64,000 nucleotides of DNA from WTKG01 sp963735005 (GCA_963735005.1 CAVTJA010000005.1:424739-488738), one strand, 5' to 3'; positions 1-8,007 are shown, counted from the stretch's first letter. Notes: generated by a model from the letters alone, not told the origin. Made by a program: numbers and translations.

Positions 1-1
1 C

Positions 2-685
2 GCAACTCTCGCGGGCGGCGCGATGGGTCTCGCGTCTTTGCTCGGGGATGACTCAACCGGCGGCAAGGTGTTCTCGTCTCCGCTCGCCATTGTGGTGATC
101 GGCGTGCTCGGCTTGTTTGTCGCCTACGGCACGTTCATCGCGGGCGTGCTCTTCGTCGTCACGGTCATCGCGCGCATCACGCGACTTCACCGCGCGGCGA
201 CCACCGTGGACATCTTTCGCACCGGCCCGGCGCATGCCTTCGCTCCGGTGACAGCAGGGCTCAGCGGTTTCGTGGTTGTGGTTGTCACGTATTCGCTCGT
301 CACGGATGAATCCACCGCCGGGACCGTCTTCGGAAGGGTCTTCGCGGGCGTCATGGTGGTGTTTGCGCTCCTCGTCTTCGCTGTGCCCCTGTTGGGCATG
401 CGCTCCCGCCTGCTTGAGGCGAAGGAGGCCGCTCTCGACGCTAGCCTCGCGCGCCGCGAGCAGACGATGGCGAGAATCGCCGCCGCGATCGACGCAGGCC
501 AGGATCAGATGGTCGGCGCTCTCAACGACTCGATCGACGCGTTGGTCGCAGAGGAGGGGCGCATTCGCAGGGCGTCCACGTGGCCGTGGGACGCAGGCAC
601 CGCCCGAGGAGTCCTGACGACGGTCCTGCTGCCGATCGTGACGTGGGCCGCGACCGCGGGCCTTGGCAAGCTGCTGGACCTCTAG
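2..685 (+). CDS. Membrane protein of unknown function, 5' end cut off
   Basis: The frame is open from base 2, so the gene very probably begins before the window; the first internal ATG is at 23. The visible part has three hydrophobic segments (about residues 20-47, 70-90 and 105-127, counted from that ATG). A charged alpha-helical stretch with many Ala/Glu/Arg follows (about 130-180), and then a last hydrophobic segment near the C-terminus after a WPW motif. I do not recognise a named family. It ends five bases before the stop of convergent nadA. Function unknown; that it is coding is clear from frame length and codon use. Confidence 0.75.
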   Translation, partial: ATLAGGAMGLASLLGDDSTGGKVFSSPLAIVVIGVLGLFVAYGTFIAGVLFVVTVIARITRLHRAATTVDIFRTGPAHAFAPVTAGLSGFVVVVVTYSLVTDESTAGTVFGRVFAGVMVVFALLVFAVPLLGMRSRLLEAKEAALDASLARREQTMARIAAAIDAGQDQMVGALNDSIDALVAEEGRIRRASTWPWDAGTARGVLTTVLLPIVTWAATAGLGKLLDL

Positions 686-689
686 CGCG

Positions 690-1892
690 CTAGTCCTTGT
701 CAGTGTTCGGCGCGGGGAGGTCGAGCATCCGGTCGAGCGCGACCTTCGCCTGCGCGGTGGTCTCCGGGTCCACGACGATGCGGTTGGGAACCTCGCCGGC
801 AACAAGCTGCTCCATTGCCCACACCAGGTGGGGCAGGTCGATCCTGTTCATGGTTGAGCAGAAGCACACCGTGTCCTCGAGGAACATGATCGTCTTGTCG
901 AGGTGCGCGTTCGCGAGCCGGCGCACGAGGTTCAACTCCGTGCCGATCACCCAGGCGCTGCCAGGCTCGGCCGCCTCGATGGTCTTGATGATGTATTCGG
1001 TGGAGCCCACGTAGTCCGCGTTCACCACGACCTCGTGAGCGCACTCCGGGTGCACAAGCACGTTGATCCCCGGCACCTTGGCGCGGGCGGCGTCCACGTG
1101 CTCCTTGCGGAACCGGCCGTGCACCGAGCAGTGGCCGCGCCACAGGATCACGCGCGCCGCCTGTAGCTGTTCGATGGTGTTGCCCCCAAGCGGCTTGCGC
1201 GGGTCGTACAGCACGCAGTCGTTGAGGCTCAGCCCGAGTTGGAGCACGGCGGTGTTGCGGCCAAGGTGCTGGTCGGGGAAGAACATCACCTTGCCGTCGC
1301 CCTCGACTCCGCCCACTTGGTCGAATGCCCAGCGCAGCGCGACCTCGGCGTTCGAGGATGTGCACACCACGCCGCGATTACGGCCGCAGAACGCCTTGAT
1401 GGCCGCCGTCGAGTTCATGTAGGTGACCGGGATGGTCTGGTCGGTGACGCCCGCCTCGGCGAGCGCGCCCCAGGCGTCCTCCACCTGGCTGATGTCAGCC
1501 ATGTCCGCCATCGAGCAGCCTGCGGCCATGTCGGGGAGGACCACCGCTTGGTGGTCGCCGGTGAGGATGTCCGCGCTCTCGGCCATGAAGTGCACGCCGC
1601 AGAAGATGATGAACTCGGCCTCGGGCCGTGCGGCGGCCTCGCGCGCGAGCTTGAAGGAGTCGCCCGTGACGTCGGCAAACTTGATGACCTCGTCGCGCTG
1701 ATAGTGGTGGCCGAGGATGAACGCGCGCGAGCCGAGCGCCTCGCGGGCGGCGACAGCGCGCTCCATCAGGTTGGGGTCGCTGGGCGCGGGAAGGTCTCCG
1801 GGGCAGTCCACACCTTTCTCGGAGCGGCCGTCGCGGCCCTCCCCGAGAAGCAGCAGTGCCGACGGGCGGGGTTCGTCAAATGTCGAGGTCAC
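690..1892 (-). CDS. nadA: Quinolinate synthase NadA
   Basis: NadA condenses iminoaspartate with dihydroxyacetone phosphate to give quinolinate, the first committed precursor of NAD, using a [4Fe-4S] cluster held by three cysteines. The 400-residue product shows family hallmarks: GHHYQRDE near the N-terminus, IIFCGVHFMAES with the first cluster Cys, HPECAHEV with the second, and EDTVCFCSTMN with the third. The usual partners nadB and nadC are not in this window. The start is GTG at 1892. No Shine-Dalgarno precedes it; a CAGAAT hexamer lies six bases upstream, so a leaderless transcript is likely. It diverges from the glycerate kinase-like gene with 39 bases between the start codons. Confidence 0.95.
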   Translation of the reverse strand: MTSTFDEPRPSALLLLGEGRDGRSEKGVDCPGDLPAPSDPNLMERAVAAREALGSRAFILGHHYQRDEVIKFADVTGDSFKLAREAAARPEAEFIIFCGVHFMAESADILTGDHQAVVLPDMAAGCSMADMADISQVEDAWGALAEAGVTDQTIPVTYMNSTAAIKAFCGRNRGVVCTSSNAEVALRWAFDQVGGVEGDGKVMFFPDQHLGRNTAVLQLGLSLNDCVLYDPRKPLGGNTIEQLQAARVILWRGHCSVHGRFRKEHVDAARAKVPGINVLVHPECAHEVVVNADYVGSTEYIIKTIEAAEPGSAWVIGTELNLVRRLANAHLDKTIMFLEDTVCFCSTMNRIDLPHLVWAMEQLVAGEVPNRIVVDPETTAQAKVALDRMLDLPAPNTDKD

Positions 1893-1898
1893 GTCTTC

Positions 1899-1904
1899 AT
1901 TCTG
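1899..1904 (-). promoter_or_regulatory. -10 hexamer of leaderless nadA
   Basis: CAGAAT on the minus strand, six bases upstream of the nadA GTG. The spacing places the transcription start at or next to the start codon. Inferred from position and the recurring pattern in this window. Confidence 0.5.
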
Positions 1905-1918
1905 ACACGCGGCTACGG

Positions 1919-1924
1919 CAGACT
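1919..1924 (+). promoter_or_regulatory. -10 hexamer of leaderless glycerate kinase-like gene
   Basis: CAGACT, seven bases upstream of ATG 1932, with no Shine-Dalgarno between. It is back to back with the nadA promoter, so the two -10 boxes are only 14 bases apart. Confidence 0.5.
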
Positions 1925-1931
1925 GTCCGCC

Positions 1932-2927
1932 ATGCGCGTGGTCATCAGCACTGAAGCGTGGCCAGAGAAGGACGGCACCCTTGTGTCGGCCTCAACTGTG
2001 CGCGCGCTGGTGCAGGTGGCGTGGACGGCGACGAACCGAGACGTGACGCTCGACGTGTTCGCCACCGGCGGCGGGGGGCCACGCTGGATCGACGACCTTC
2101 CCGGCAAACGAGTGACGGTGGGCGGCGCCGAGGCGGTAGAGACCGAGCAGGGCATGGTGCTCGGGCCCAACGATGGCGAGACGCGGTGGAACCCTTCTGA
2201 CCTCGCCGCCGCGCTGCTCGGCCTCGGTGCGTCCGCCGAGCGCGACAAACACGTCCTGCCCGTCATCGTGCCGCTTGGAGACGAGCCCCCCGCGGGCGAC
2301 GCCGCCGACCTGTGGGGCGGCTCGCTCGAGGCGATGCGGTTCGGCACTCGCAAACTTGCGTTGCGGGCACTCGTGGGGAGTCAGCGGCCGTTGCTGGGGT
2401 TCAAGGGAATGGCGGCACACACGATGCTGCGGCGCGAGCATGACCCCGCGATCGCCACCGCTGCCCAGGAGCAGGAGCGCCGCTGGGCGGACATCGCACG
2501 GGCGGGCGACGCGCTCGCGGCGCGCACCACGCTGCTTGGCCCGTCGCGACTGTCTGACGCACCCGGCTCCGGGGCGGCGGGCGGGCTCGCATATTGCCTT
2601 GCCGCGTTTGGCGCGGAACTGACGGCTGGCTCGGCTTTCGTGGCGGACGTCGCGCACCTTCACTCACGGCTGGAGGGCGCGGACGTGGCGGTAGCGATCG
2701 CGGGGAGCGGTTCGCACGCCGACCTCGACGAGGGCTCCGTGGCGCCCATGGCAGAGGAGGCGGCGAGGTTGGGGATTCCATGCGTGCTTGTTGCGCCCGC
2801 CGTCGACGTCGGCAAGCGCGGCCTGATGGCGGCTGGCGTGAGCGCGGCGTTCGCGGCGGGGGAGGGGCTCGACGCTCTCGAGTCCCAGGTGGCCCGCGTA
2901 GCCCAGACATGGACGCCCGCGCGGTGA
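1932..2927 (+). CDS. Glycerate kinase family protein
   Basis: A 331-residue protein resembling the GlxK-type glycerate kinase family. The N-terminus MRVVISTEAWPEKDG matches the family's start. The later GAAGGLAYCLAAFGAEL and a GADVAVAIAGSG...D stretch correspond to the family's GAAGGLG and GADLVITGEG regions, though weakly: the usual TGEG is AGSG here. The phosphorylated substrate therefore should not be assumed. The open frame extends far upstream, but ATG 1932 is chosen because nadA occupies the upstream bases and a -10 hexamer sits seven bases before it. In M. tuberculosis the family member Rv2205c also neighbours a HesB protein (from memory). Its 3' end overlaps the next gene by 19 bases. 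Confidence 0.75.
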   Translation: MRVVISTEAWPEKDGTLVSASTVRALVQVAWTATNRDVTLDVFATGGGGPRWIDDLPGKRVTVGGAEAVETEQGMVLGPNDGETRWNPSDLAAALLGLGASAERDKHVLPVIVPLGDEPPAGDAADLWGGSLEAMRFGTRKLALRALVGSQRPLLGFKGMAAHTMLRREHDPAIATAAQEQERRWADIARAGDALAARTTLLGPSRLSDAPGSGAAGGLAYCLAAFGAELTAGSAFVADVAHLHSRLEGADVAVAIAGSGSHADLDEGSVAPMAEEAARLGIPCVLVAPAVDVGKRGLMAAGVSAAFAAGEGLDALESQVARVAQTWTPAR

Positions 2928-3184
2928 CGCCCGCGTGGCGGGGCTGGACCCTCTCGAGCATCGTCTTGCCCGCCGCCTGCGCAATCCTGGGCGCATTCGT
3001 GTTCACCCAGCCCGAGGCCGTGCTGCGGCTCTTCGGGCTACACATCGACGATTCGGTGGATCCCGAGGCGTTCGCTCTCGTGTTCAGGTGGCTGGGAGTG
3101 GGGCCGATACTGCTGGCGGTGCTGCTCGTGGCGCTCGGGGCGCGCCGCGCGCGCAGGCATCGGGACCAAGGATTCAGGGAATAG
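2909..3184 (+). CDS. Small membrane protein, two predicted helices
   Basis: A 91-residue protein with two hydrophobic segments (about 13-32 and 57-78), an acidic linker between them, and a basic C-terminal tail (RRARRHRDQ). ATG 2909 overlaps the end of the glycerate kinase-like gene by 19 bases, which suggests translational coupling. I do not recognise the family. The coding call rests on codon use, TM pattern and tight spacing. Confidence 0.65.
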   Translation: MDARAVTPAWRGWTLSSIVLPAACAILGAFVFTQPEAVLRLFGLHIDDSVDPEAFALVFRWLGVGPILLAVLLVALGARRARRHRDQGFRE

Positions 3185-3234
3185 CGCGGCGAACGCGTAC
3201 GCTATGACATAGACACGCAGTGAAGGGAGCCGCT

Positions 3235-3588
3235 ATGACGGACACCGCAACCGAGAACGCCACCCACGGGGTCACCATCACCGATGGCGCCGCCGCGAAG
3301 GTGAAGAGCCTCCTCGCCCAGGAAGGCCGCGACGACCTCCGTCTGCGCCTCTCCGTTCAGCCGGGCGGCTGCTCAGGACTCATCTACCAGCTCTACTTCG
3401 ACGAGCGGACGCTCGACGGGGACGCCGTGCGTGACTTCGACGGCGTTGGCGTGGTCGTGGACAAGATGTCGGTTCCGTACCTCGACGGTGCGAAGATCGA
3501 CTTCTCGGACACGATCGAGAAGCAGGGCTTCACGATCGACAACCCCAACGCGTCGCACTCGTGCGCGTGCGGGGACTCTTTCAGCTAG
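3235..3588 (+). CDS. erpA: HesB/IscA-type iron-sulfur cluster insertion protein (ErpA-like)
   Basis: A 117-residue A-type carrier that delivers Fe-S clusters to target proteins. It has the three conserved cysteines: one in SVQPGGCSGLIYQ and two in the C-terminal SCACGDSF. ATG 3235 is preferred over GTG 3220 because GAAGGGAG sits at a good distance before it. A strong hairpin terminator follows. From memory the M. tuberculosis counterpart is Rv2204c, next to the glycerate kinase homologue as here. Likely clients are the Rieske protein QcrA or the NadA cluster, but this is inferred only from the neighbourhood. Confidence 0.92.
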   Translation: MTDTATENATHGVTITDGAAAKVKSLLAQEGRDDLRLRLSVQPGGCSGLIYQLYFDERTLDGDAVRDFDGVGVVVDKMSVPYLDGAKIDFSDTIEKQGFTIDNPNASHSCACGDSFS

Positions 3589-3619
3589 TCATTGGCGGGT
3601 GTTTCGCCCGCGCTCAAGG

Positions 3620-3658
3620 ACGGGCGGCACCCCCTGGGGTTGCCGCCCGTTTCGTTTC
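3620..3658 (+). terminator. Intrinsic terminator after the HesB gene
   Basis: ACGGGCGGC pairs with GCCGCCCGT around an inner ACCCC/GGGGT stem (3620-3650). TTCGTTT follows. It lies 31 bases after the stop codon and reads as a classic hairpin plus T-rich tail. Confidence 0.85.
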
Positions 3659-3675
3659 TGGGCGCAGTTTTCGCA

Positions 3676-4806
3676 TCAGCGCAGCGGCGCACGCAGCGCG
3701 CCAAGCGCATCGGCCAGCGCCGCCGCGAAGGCCGCCGGAGCGTCGTCGTCGACCCCCGGGTGCAGGCCCAGCCGGATGTTGCCGTCGGTGCCGAGGCCCA
3801 TCGCGTCGAGCACGTGGCTACGGGGAAAGTCACCTGCGGTGCAGGCGGATCCCGAACCCACCGCGAAGCCGCGCCGGTCAAGCTCAGCCTGGACCGCCTC
3901 GCCGTCCACACCATCGCATACGAGCGTGATCACGTGGGGGAGCGCAGGATCGCCGACGCGCACGGCCTGCACCCCGCCGATCCCTTCGGCGAGTTCCGCG
4001 AACCGCGCAACGAGCCCAGCCATGCGCGGCCCCTGTTGTGCGCGCGTAGCCTCCCGTTCCTGGAGGGCGACCGCCGCCGCGAGCGCCGCGGGAACGTTGA
4101 CGCCGCCTGGCGCCCATGGATTTCCCGGAGATCCGGGGGCCGCGAGCCAGCGGGCGCCTGGCCGTAGGGAGACCACGCCCAGGCCGCCGGGACCACCCCA
4201 ATCCGCTGGATGCGCGGCCAGCGCGTCCCAATGGTCGGGCGGGGCGACGTGCCCGATCGAGGCGGTGGCGTCGACGAACAGCGGGACGCCCGCTGCGCTC
4301 GCGGCGCCGGACACTGCGGCGAGTTCCTGGACGCGCCCGGTCTCGCGGTTGGCGTGCTGCACCGCGGCAACGGCCACGCCATCGCGCGACACGGCGTCGG
4401 CGAGCTGTGTGACGTCCAGGGCTCCGGTCGCGTCCACCGCAACGGTGTCGACGGCATCGGGTGCAATGGCGGACGCCGTCTCAAGCACGGCGACTCGCTC
4501 GACGGCGGTCACCACGACGCGGCTAGCGCCGCGGCGCGCCCGAGCCAGCCCCGCCAGCGCCAGCGACAGCGCCGTGTACGGCGAATGGGTGAATCGCGTG
4601 AGCTCTGGACGGGCGCGAAAGACGGCCGCGATCTCTTCTCGAGCGCCGTCCACGAGCGCACGTGCGGCGCGGGATTCGGAGTGCAGACGCGACGGCTCCG
4701 CCCAGCCGTCGTCGATGGCGGCCAAATAGGCCGCGCGCGTTCGCGCAGATAGGGGCGCGGAGCCGGCCGCGTCAAGGAACTCGCGCGACGCCCGCAATTC
4801 CGCCAT
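3676..4806 (-). CDS. Cysteine-desulfurase-fold protein lacking the PLP lysine
   Basis: The 376-residue product aligns end to end with class V aminotransferase/IscS-type cysteine desulfurases: FLDAAGSAPL near the N-terminus, VDATASIGH, GSGSACTAGDF with the catalytic-loop Cys, then NIRLGL. Residues that hold PLP in E. coli IscS are changed. The GHKIYGPKG region reads ADWGGPGG, so the Schiff-base lysine is Trp. The SGATE loop reads THSPYTA, the TEH histidine is Arg, and the Gln after VDAT is Ala. The Asp of VDAT, the loop Cys and the late Arg remain. I infer it cannot act as a normal PLP desulfurase; it may be a sulfur acceptor, a regulator or a decayed copy. It is leaderless-type and divergent from ctaC. 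Confidence 0.8.
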   Translation of the reverse strand: MAELRASREFLDAAGSAPLSARTRAAYLAAIDDGWAEPSRLHSESRAARALVDGAREEIAAVFRARPELTRFTHSPYTALSLALAGLARARRGASRVVVTAVERVAVLETASAIAPDAVDTVAVDATGALDVTQLADAVSRDGVAVAAVQHANRETGRVQELAAVSGAASAAGVPLFVDATASIGHVAPPDHWDALAAHPADWGGPGGLGVVSLRPGARWLAAPGSPGNPWAPGGVNVPAALAAAVALQEREATRAQQGPRMAGLVARFAELAEGIGGVQAVRVGDPALPHVITLVCDGVDGEAVQAELDRRGFAVGSGSACTAGDFPRSHVLDAMGLGTDGNIRLGLHPGVDDDAPAAFAAALADALGALRAPLR

Positions 4807-4812
4807 GAGTGC

Positions 4813-4818
4813 ACCCTA
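4813..4818 (-). promoter_or_regulatory. -10 hexamer of the desulfurase-fold gene
   Basis: TAGGGT on the minus strand, six bases upstream of ATG 4806. The 32-base gap between the two divergent start codons must hold both promoters, so their polymerase footprints overlap. Confidence 0.55.
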
Positions 4819-4826
4819 ACCCGCGC

Positions 4827-4832
4827 TAGACT
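4827..4832 (+). promoter_or_regulatory. -10 hexamer of leaderless ctaC
   Basis: TAGACT, six bases before GTG 4839; no Shine-Dalgarno is present. The same hexamer at the same distance recurs before other genes in the window. Confidence 0.6.
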
Positions 4833-4838
4833 TCCCGT

Positions 4839-5690
4839 GTGTCCAATAACAAGACCTCGCGTAGGGGTACTCGGACGACGTTGACGGTCGCGCTCACAGC
4901 GGTAGTTGTGACGCTTGCTGGCTGCTCTACTGGCGCCGAGAACGGCGGATTGCCGAGCTCCCCTGGAATCACCAATCACACCGGAACCGTCATCAACCTG
5001 TGGAACGGCGCCTGGATCGCCGCCCTCGTGGTCGGCGTCATCACCTGGGGGCTCATCCTGTGGGCCGTCGTGGTGTACCGCAGGCGCAAGGGCGACAACA
5101 AGTTGCCCAAGCAGACGCGGGTGAACCTTCCGCTGGAACTCATGTACACCGTCGTGCCGCTGATCATGATCGGCGTCCTCTTCAAGTGGACCGCGCAGAC
5201 GGCGTGGGAGGTCACGGATACCAGCCAGCCCGCAGACCTGCACGTTGAGGCCATCGGCAAGCAGTGGTCCTGGGACTTCAACTACACGGACGACGACGTC
5301 TACTTGGCCGGAGTTCAGGCCAACCTGACGGGCCAGGAGGGTGTCCGCGACACCCTCCCCACGCTCTACCTGCCGGTGAACGAGAGCGTCCTCATCTCGG
5401 TTGAGTCGCGCGACGTGATCCACTCCTTCTGGATTCCCGCGTTCCTGTACAAGATTGACGCGATCCCTGGGCGCCACAATGCCTTCCAGGTGACGCCCAC
5501 TGAACTGGGCACCTACACCGGCAAGTGTGCCGAACTGTGCGGAGAGTTCCACGCCTCGATGCTGTTCACCGTCAAGGTTGTCACCCGCGAGGAGTACGAC
5601 GCCTATATTCAGTCGTTGCGCGACAAGGGCAACGTGGGAAGCATCGGGCTCGAATACAACCGTCAAGCCGCTGACCAGGAGGGCAAGTAG
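4839..5690 (+). CDS. ctaC: Cytochrome c oxidase subunit II (CtaC), lipoprotein form
   Basis: Subunit II of the aa3 oxidase, which takes electrons from cytochrome c and passes them through the CuA centre to subunit I. The 283-residue product has a lipoprotein signal with LAGC (Cys29), two membrane hairpin segments (about 50-75 and 100-120), and a periplasm-side cupredoxin domain. Its CuA ligands are in VIHSFW (His) and KCAELCGEFHASM (Cys-X3-Cys, His, Met, about residues 229-241). GTG 4839 is chosen by the adjacent -10 box. The ctaD ATG follows its stop directly, so this is the first gene of ctaCDF. Confidence 0.97.
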   Translation: MSNNKTSRRGTRTTLTVALTAVVVTLAGCSTGAENGGLPSSPGITNHTGTVINLWNGAWIAALVVGVITWGLILWAVVVYRRRKGDNKLPKQTRVNLPLELMYTVVPLIMIGVLFKWTAQTAWEVTDTSQPADLHVEAIGKQWSWDFNYTDDDVYLAGVQANLTGQEGVRDTLPTLYLPVNESVLISVESRDVIHSFWIPAFLYKIDAIPGRHNAFQVTPTELGTYTGKCAELCGEFHASMLFTVKVVTREEYDAYIQSLRDKGNVGSIGLEYNRQAADQEGK

Positions 5691-7343
5691 ATGGCCGCCT
5701 ATACCGAGGTAACTGGGGCTAAGCGCCGCGGCTCGGTGATCATCAAGTGGATCACGTCCACCGATCACAAGACCATCGGCTACATGTACCTCGGGACGTC
5801 GTTCCTGTTCTTCCTTATCGCCGGCCTCATGGCCCTGGTGATGCGCGCCGAGCTCTTCGAGCCTGGCATCCAGGTGGTGCAGTCGGCCGACCAGTACAAC
5901 CAGCTGTTCACGATGCACGGCACGATCATGCTGCTGCTGTTCGCGACGCCGCTGTTTGCGGGCTTCGCCAACGTCATCATGCCGCTGCAGATTGGCGCGC
6001 CCGACGTCGCCTTCCCGCGCCTCAACATGTTCGCGTACTGGCTGTACCTGTTCGGTGGCCTTATCGCGTCTGCTGGCTTCTTCACGCCGCAGGGCGCAGC
6101 TTCATTCGGCTGGTTCGCGTACACGCCGCTGTCGACCGAGATCTACTCGCCGTCGCTCGGCGCCGACTTGTGGGTGTTCGGCCTCGCCATGGGTGGTTTC
6201 GGAACCATCCTCGGTGCCGTCAACTTCATCACCACCATCGTCACCATGCGCGCGCCCGGCATGACCATGTTCCGCATGCCGATCTTCACGTGGAACACGC
6301 TCGTCACTTCGCTGCTGGTGCTGATGGCGTTCCCGCCGCTTGCCTCGGCGCTGCTTGCGCTAGGCTCCGACCGCACGCTCGGGTCCCAGGTGTTCAACCC
6401 GGACTACGGAGGCGCGATCCTCTGGCAACACCTGTTCTGGTTCTTCGGCCACCCCGAGGTCTACATCATCGCGTTGCCCTTCTTCGGCATCGTGACGGAG
6501 ATCCTCCCGGTGTTTAGCCGCAAGCCGCTGTTCGGCTATCACGGCCTCGTGTATGCGACAGTGTCGATCGCCGCGCTGTCCGTTACCGTCTGGGCACACC
6601 ACATGTATGTCACGGGCGCGGTGCTGTTGCCGTTCTTCTCGTTTATGACGATGCTCATCGCGGTGCCAACCGGCGTGAAGTTCTTCAACTGGATTGGCAC
6701 CATGTGGCGCGGCAAAATCAGCTTTGCGACGCCGATGCTGTGGTCCGTTGGCTTCCTTGTCACCTTCCTGTTCGGTGGACTTACCGGCATCATCCTGTCG
6801 TCGCCGACGCTCGACATCCCGGTGTCCGACTCCTACTTTGTGGTGGCTCACTTCCACTACGTCGTGTTCGGCACGGTCGTCTTCGCAATGTTCGCGGGCT
6901 TCTACTTCTGGTGGCCCAAGATGACCGGCAAGATGCTGCACGAGGGCTGGGGCAAGCTGCACTTCTGGCTGCTGTTCATCGGGTTCCACACCACCTTCCT
7001 GATCCAGCACTGGCTGGGCGCAGACGGCATGGCGCGACGCTACGTCGACTATCTGCCCGAAGACGGCTTCACCCGCATGAACCAGGTGTCGACCATCGGG
7101 TCCGTCATCCTGGCGCTGTCGACGCTGCCGTTCTTGTGGAACGTCTACCGCACGGCCAAGAAAGGCAAGAAGGTCGAGGTCGACGACCCGTGGGGCTACG
7201 GCAACTCGCTCGAGTGGGCCACGTCCTGCCCGCCGCCACGCCACAACTTCACCTCGCTGCCGCGCATCCGTTCGGAGCGCCCGGCGTTCGACCTCCACCA
7301 CCCGGAGGCCGCCAAGATCGACCACGACGCTGAGAGTCACTAG
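5691..7343 (+). CDS. ctaD: Cytochrome c oxidase subunit I (CtaD)
   Basis: Catalytic haem-copper subunit of the aa3 oxidase that reduces oxygen to water and pumps protons. It has 550 residues and about 12 membrane helices. Visible ligands are the low-spin haem His in TMHGTIM (about 76), the CuB His and cross-linked Tyr in FGHPEVY (about 253), the CuB pair in AHHMYVTG (about 303), and the haem pair in VAHFHYVVFG (about 386). It starts on the base after the ctaC stop, which implies coupled translation. Length and motifs are normal for actinobacterial CtaD. Confidence 0.98.
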   Translation: MAAYTEVTGAKRRGSVIIKWITSTDHKTIGYMYLGTSFLFFLIAGLMALVMRAELFEPGIQVVQSADQYNQLFTMHGTIMLLLFATPLFAGFANVIMPLQIGAPDVAFPRLNMFAYWLYLFGGLIASAGFFTPQGAASFGWFAYTPLSTEIYSPSLGADLWVFGLAMGGFGTILGAVNFITTIVTMRAPGMTMFRMPIFTWNTLVTSLLVLMAFPPLASALLALGSDRTLGSQVFNPDYGGAILWQHLFWFFGHPEVYIIALPFFGIVTEILPVFSRKPLFGYHGLVYATVSIAALSVTVWAHHMYVTGAVLLPFFSFMTMLIAVPTGVKFFNWIGTMWRGKISFATPMLWSVGFLVTFLFGGLTGIILSSPTLDIPVSDSYFVVAHFHYVVFGTVVFAMFAGFYFWWPKMTGKMLHEGWGKLHFWLLFIGFHTTFLIQHWLGADGMARRYVDYLPEDGFTRMNQVSTIGSVILALSTLPFLWNVYRTAKKGKKVEVDDPWGYGNSLEWATSCPPPRHNFTSLPRIRSERPAFDLHHPEAAKIDHDAESH

Positions 7344-7354
7344 GGGGTCCGGCC

Positions 7355-7756
7355 GTGCGCAACGAATCGACCATTTTCAACCTGTCGGGCGCCTTCTTCC
7401 TGTTGATGGCGATCATTTACGGGTTGCTGACGCACTTCAAGGAGCTCGTGGGCTTCCCGGCGATCCTGTTGACGTCGTTCCTCGCGCTCATGATGGGCGT
7501 GTACTTCCGCATGCTCGCGAAGCGCCACGGCGCACGCCCTGAAGACCGCGGCGACGGCGAGATCGCCGAGCTGCCTGGCGAGCAGGGCGTCTACTCGCCC
7601 TGGAGTTGGTGGCCGCTCGTGCTCGCGCTCTCCGCCGCGATGGGCTTCCTCGCCCTTGCCGCCGGCTGGTGGATCATGGTGCCCGCTGCGATGGCGGCGG
7701 CGGTCGGGCTCACCGGCTGGGTGTTCGAGTTCTCGCGCGGGCAGCACGAGCACTAA
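7355..7756 (+). CDS. ctaF: Cytochrome c oxidase subunit IV, actinobacterial type (CtaF)
   Basis: A 133-residue small subunit with four hydrophobic segments (two near the N-terminus, two near the C-terminus) and the motif VYSPWSWWPL in between, typical of the extra subunit of actinobacterial cytochrome oxidase that joins the bc1-aa3 supercomplex. GTG 7355 lies 12 bases after the ctaD stop. It is the last gene of ctaCDF. Ten bases after its TAA comes the hairpin at 7767 whose loop is shared with the one after qcrB. Confidence 0.9.
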   Translation: MRNESTIFNLSGAFFLLMAIIYGLLTHFKELVGFPAILLTSFLALMMGVYFRMLAKRHGARPEDRGDGEIAELPGEQGVYSPWSWWPLVLALSAAMGFLALAAGWWIMVPAAMAAAVGLTGWVFEFSRGQHEH

Positions 7757-7766
7757 AGGGTCGCTC

Positions 7767-7832
7767 GGGATTGGTGGTCGCGCTTCTCGGCGCGGTCAGG
7801 CTTGATCCCCTCCAAGCGCGACCACCAATCCC
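7767..7832 (+). repeat. Long hairpin with conserved loop, copy 1 (3' of ctaF)
   Basis: A perfect 19-base inverted repeat: GGGATTGGTGGTCGCGCTT at 7767-7785 and its complement at 7814-7832. It encloses a 28-base loop (7786-7813) containing GCGGTCAGGCTTGATCCCCT. The loop matches that of the hairpin after qcrB almost exactly, while the stems are unrelated. There is no T-tract. It could terminate ctaCDF transcription, protect the mRNA 3' end or bind a factor; none of these is shown. Confidence 0.85.
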
Positions 7833-7906
7833 TCGCTCAAGTCGTAGGACGCACCCCACGGCGCGGTCAGGCTTGATCCCCTCGAAGCGCGACCACCAAT
7901 CCCTCG
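7788..7906 (+). repeat. 48-bp direct repeat (loop plus right stem arm)
   Basis: Bases 7788-7835 recur at 7859-7906 with one mismatch (CTCC versus CTCG), at a period of 71. The repeated unit is most of the loop core and the whole right arm of the hairpin. The single left arm at 7767-7785 can therefore pair with either right arm (7814-7832 or 7885-7903), giving two mutually exclusive structures. Confidence 0.85.
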
Positions 7907-8007
7907 GCGAACTGCGAGTTTGTGGCGTTGTTCACTGCGTCGACCGTGACCTCTCGCGGCACCCCGGCGATTACGTCAGTGACAAACATCGGAAGGGGAG
8001 ATCCAGC

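Noticed and set aside
1239..1931. Upstream extension of the glycerate kinase-like frame
   Set aside because: Lies opposite nadA, reads as Arg/Val-rich antisense, and a -10 box sits directly before ATG 1932.
4509..5918. 469-codon minus-strand frame over ctaC and the desulfurase-fold gene
   Set aside because: Mirrors the codon periodicity of ctaC; covers the promoter gap; no family similarity.
7757..8007. Repeats after ctaF considered as an insertion sequence or attachment site
   Set aside because: No transposase or integrase gene, no target-site duplication, no tRNA. The stems differ between copies, which is not expected for IS ends.
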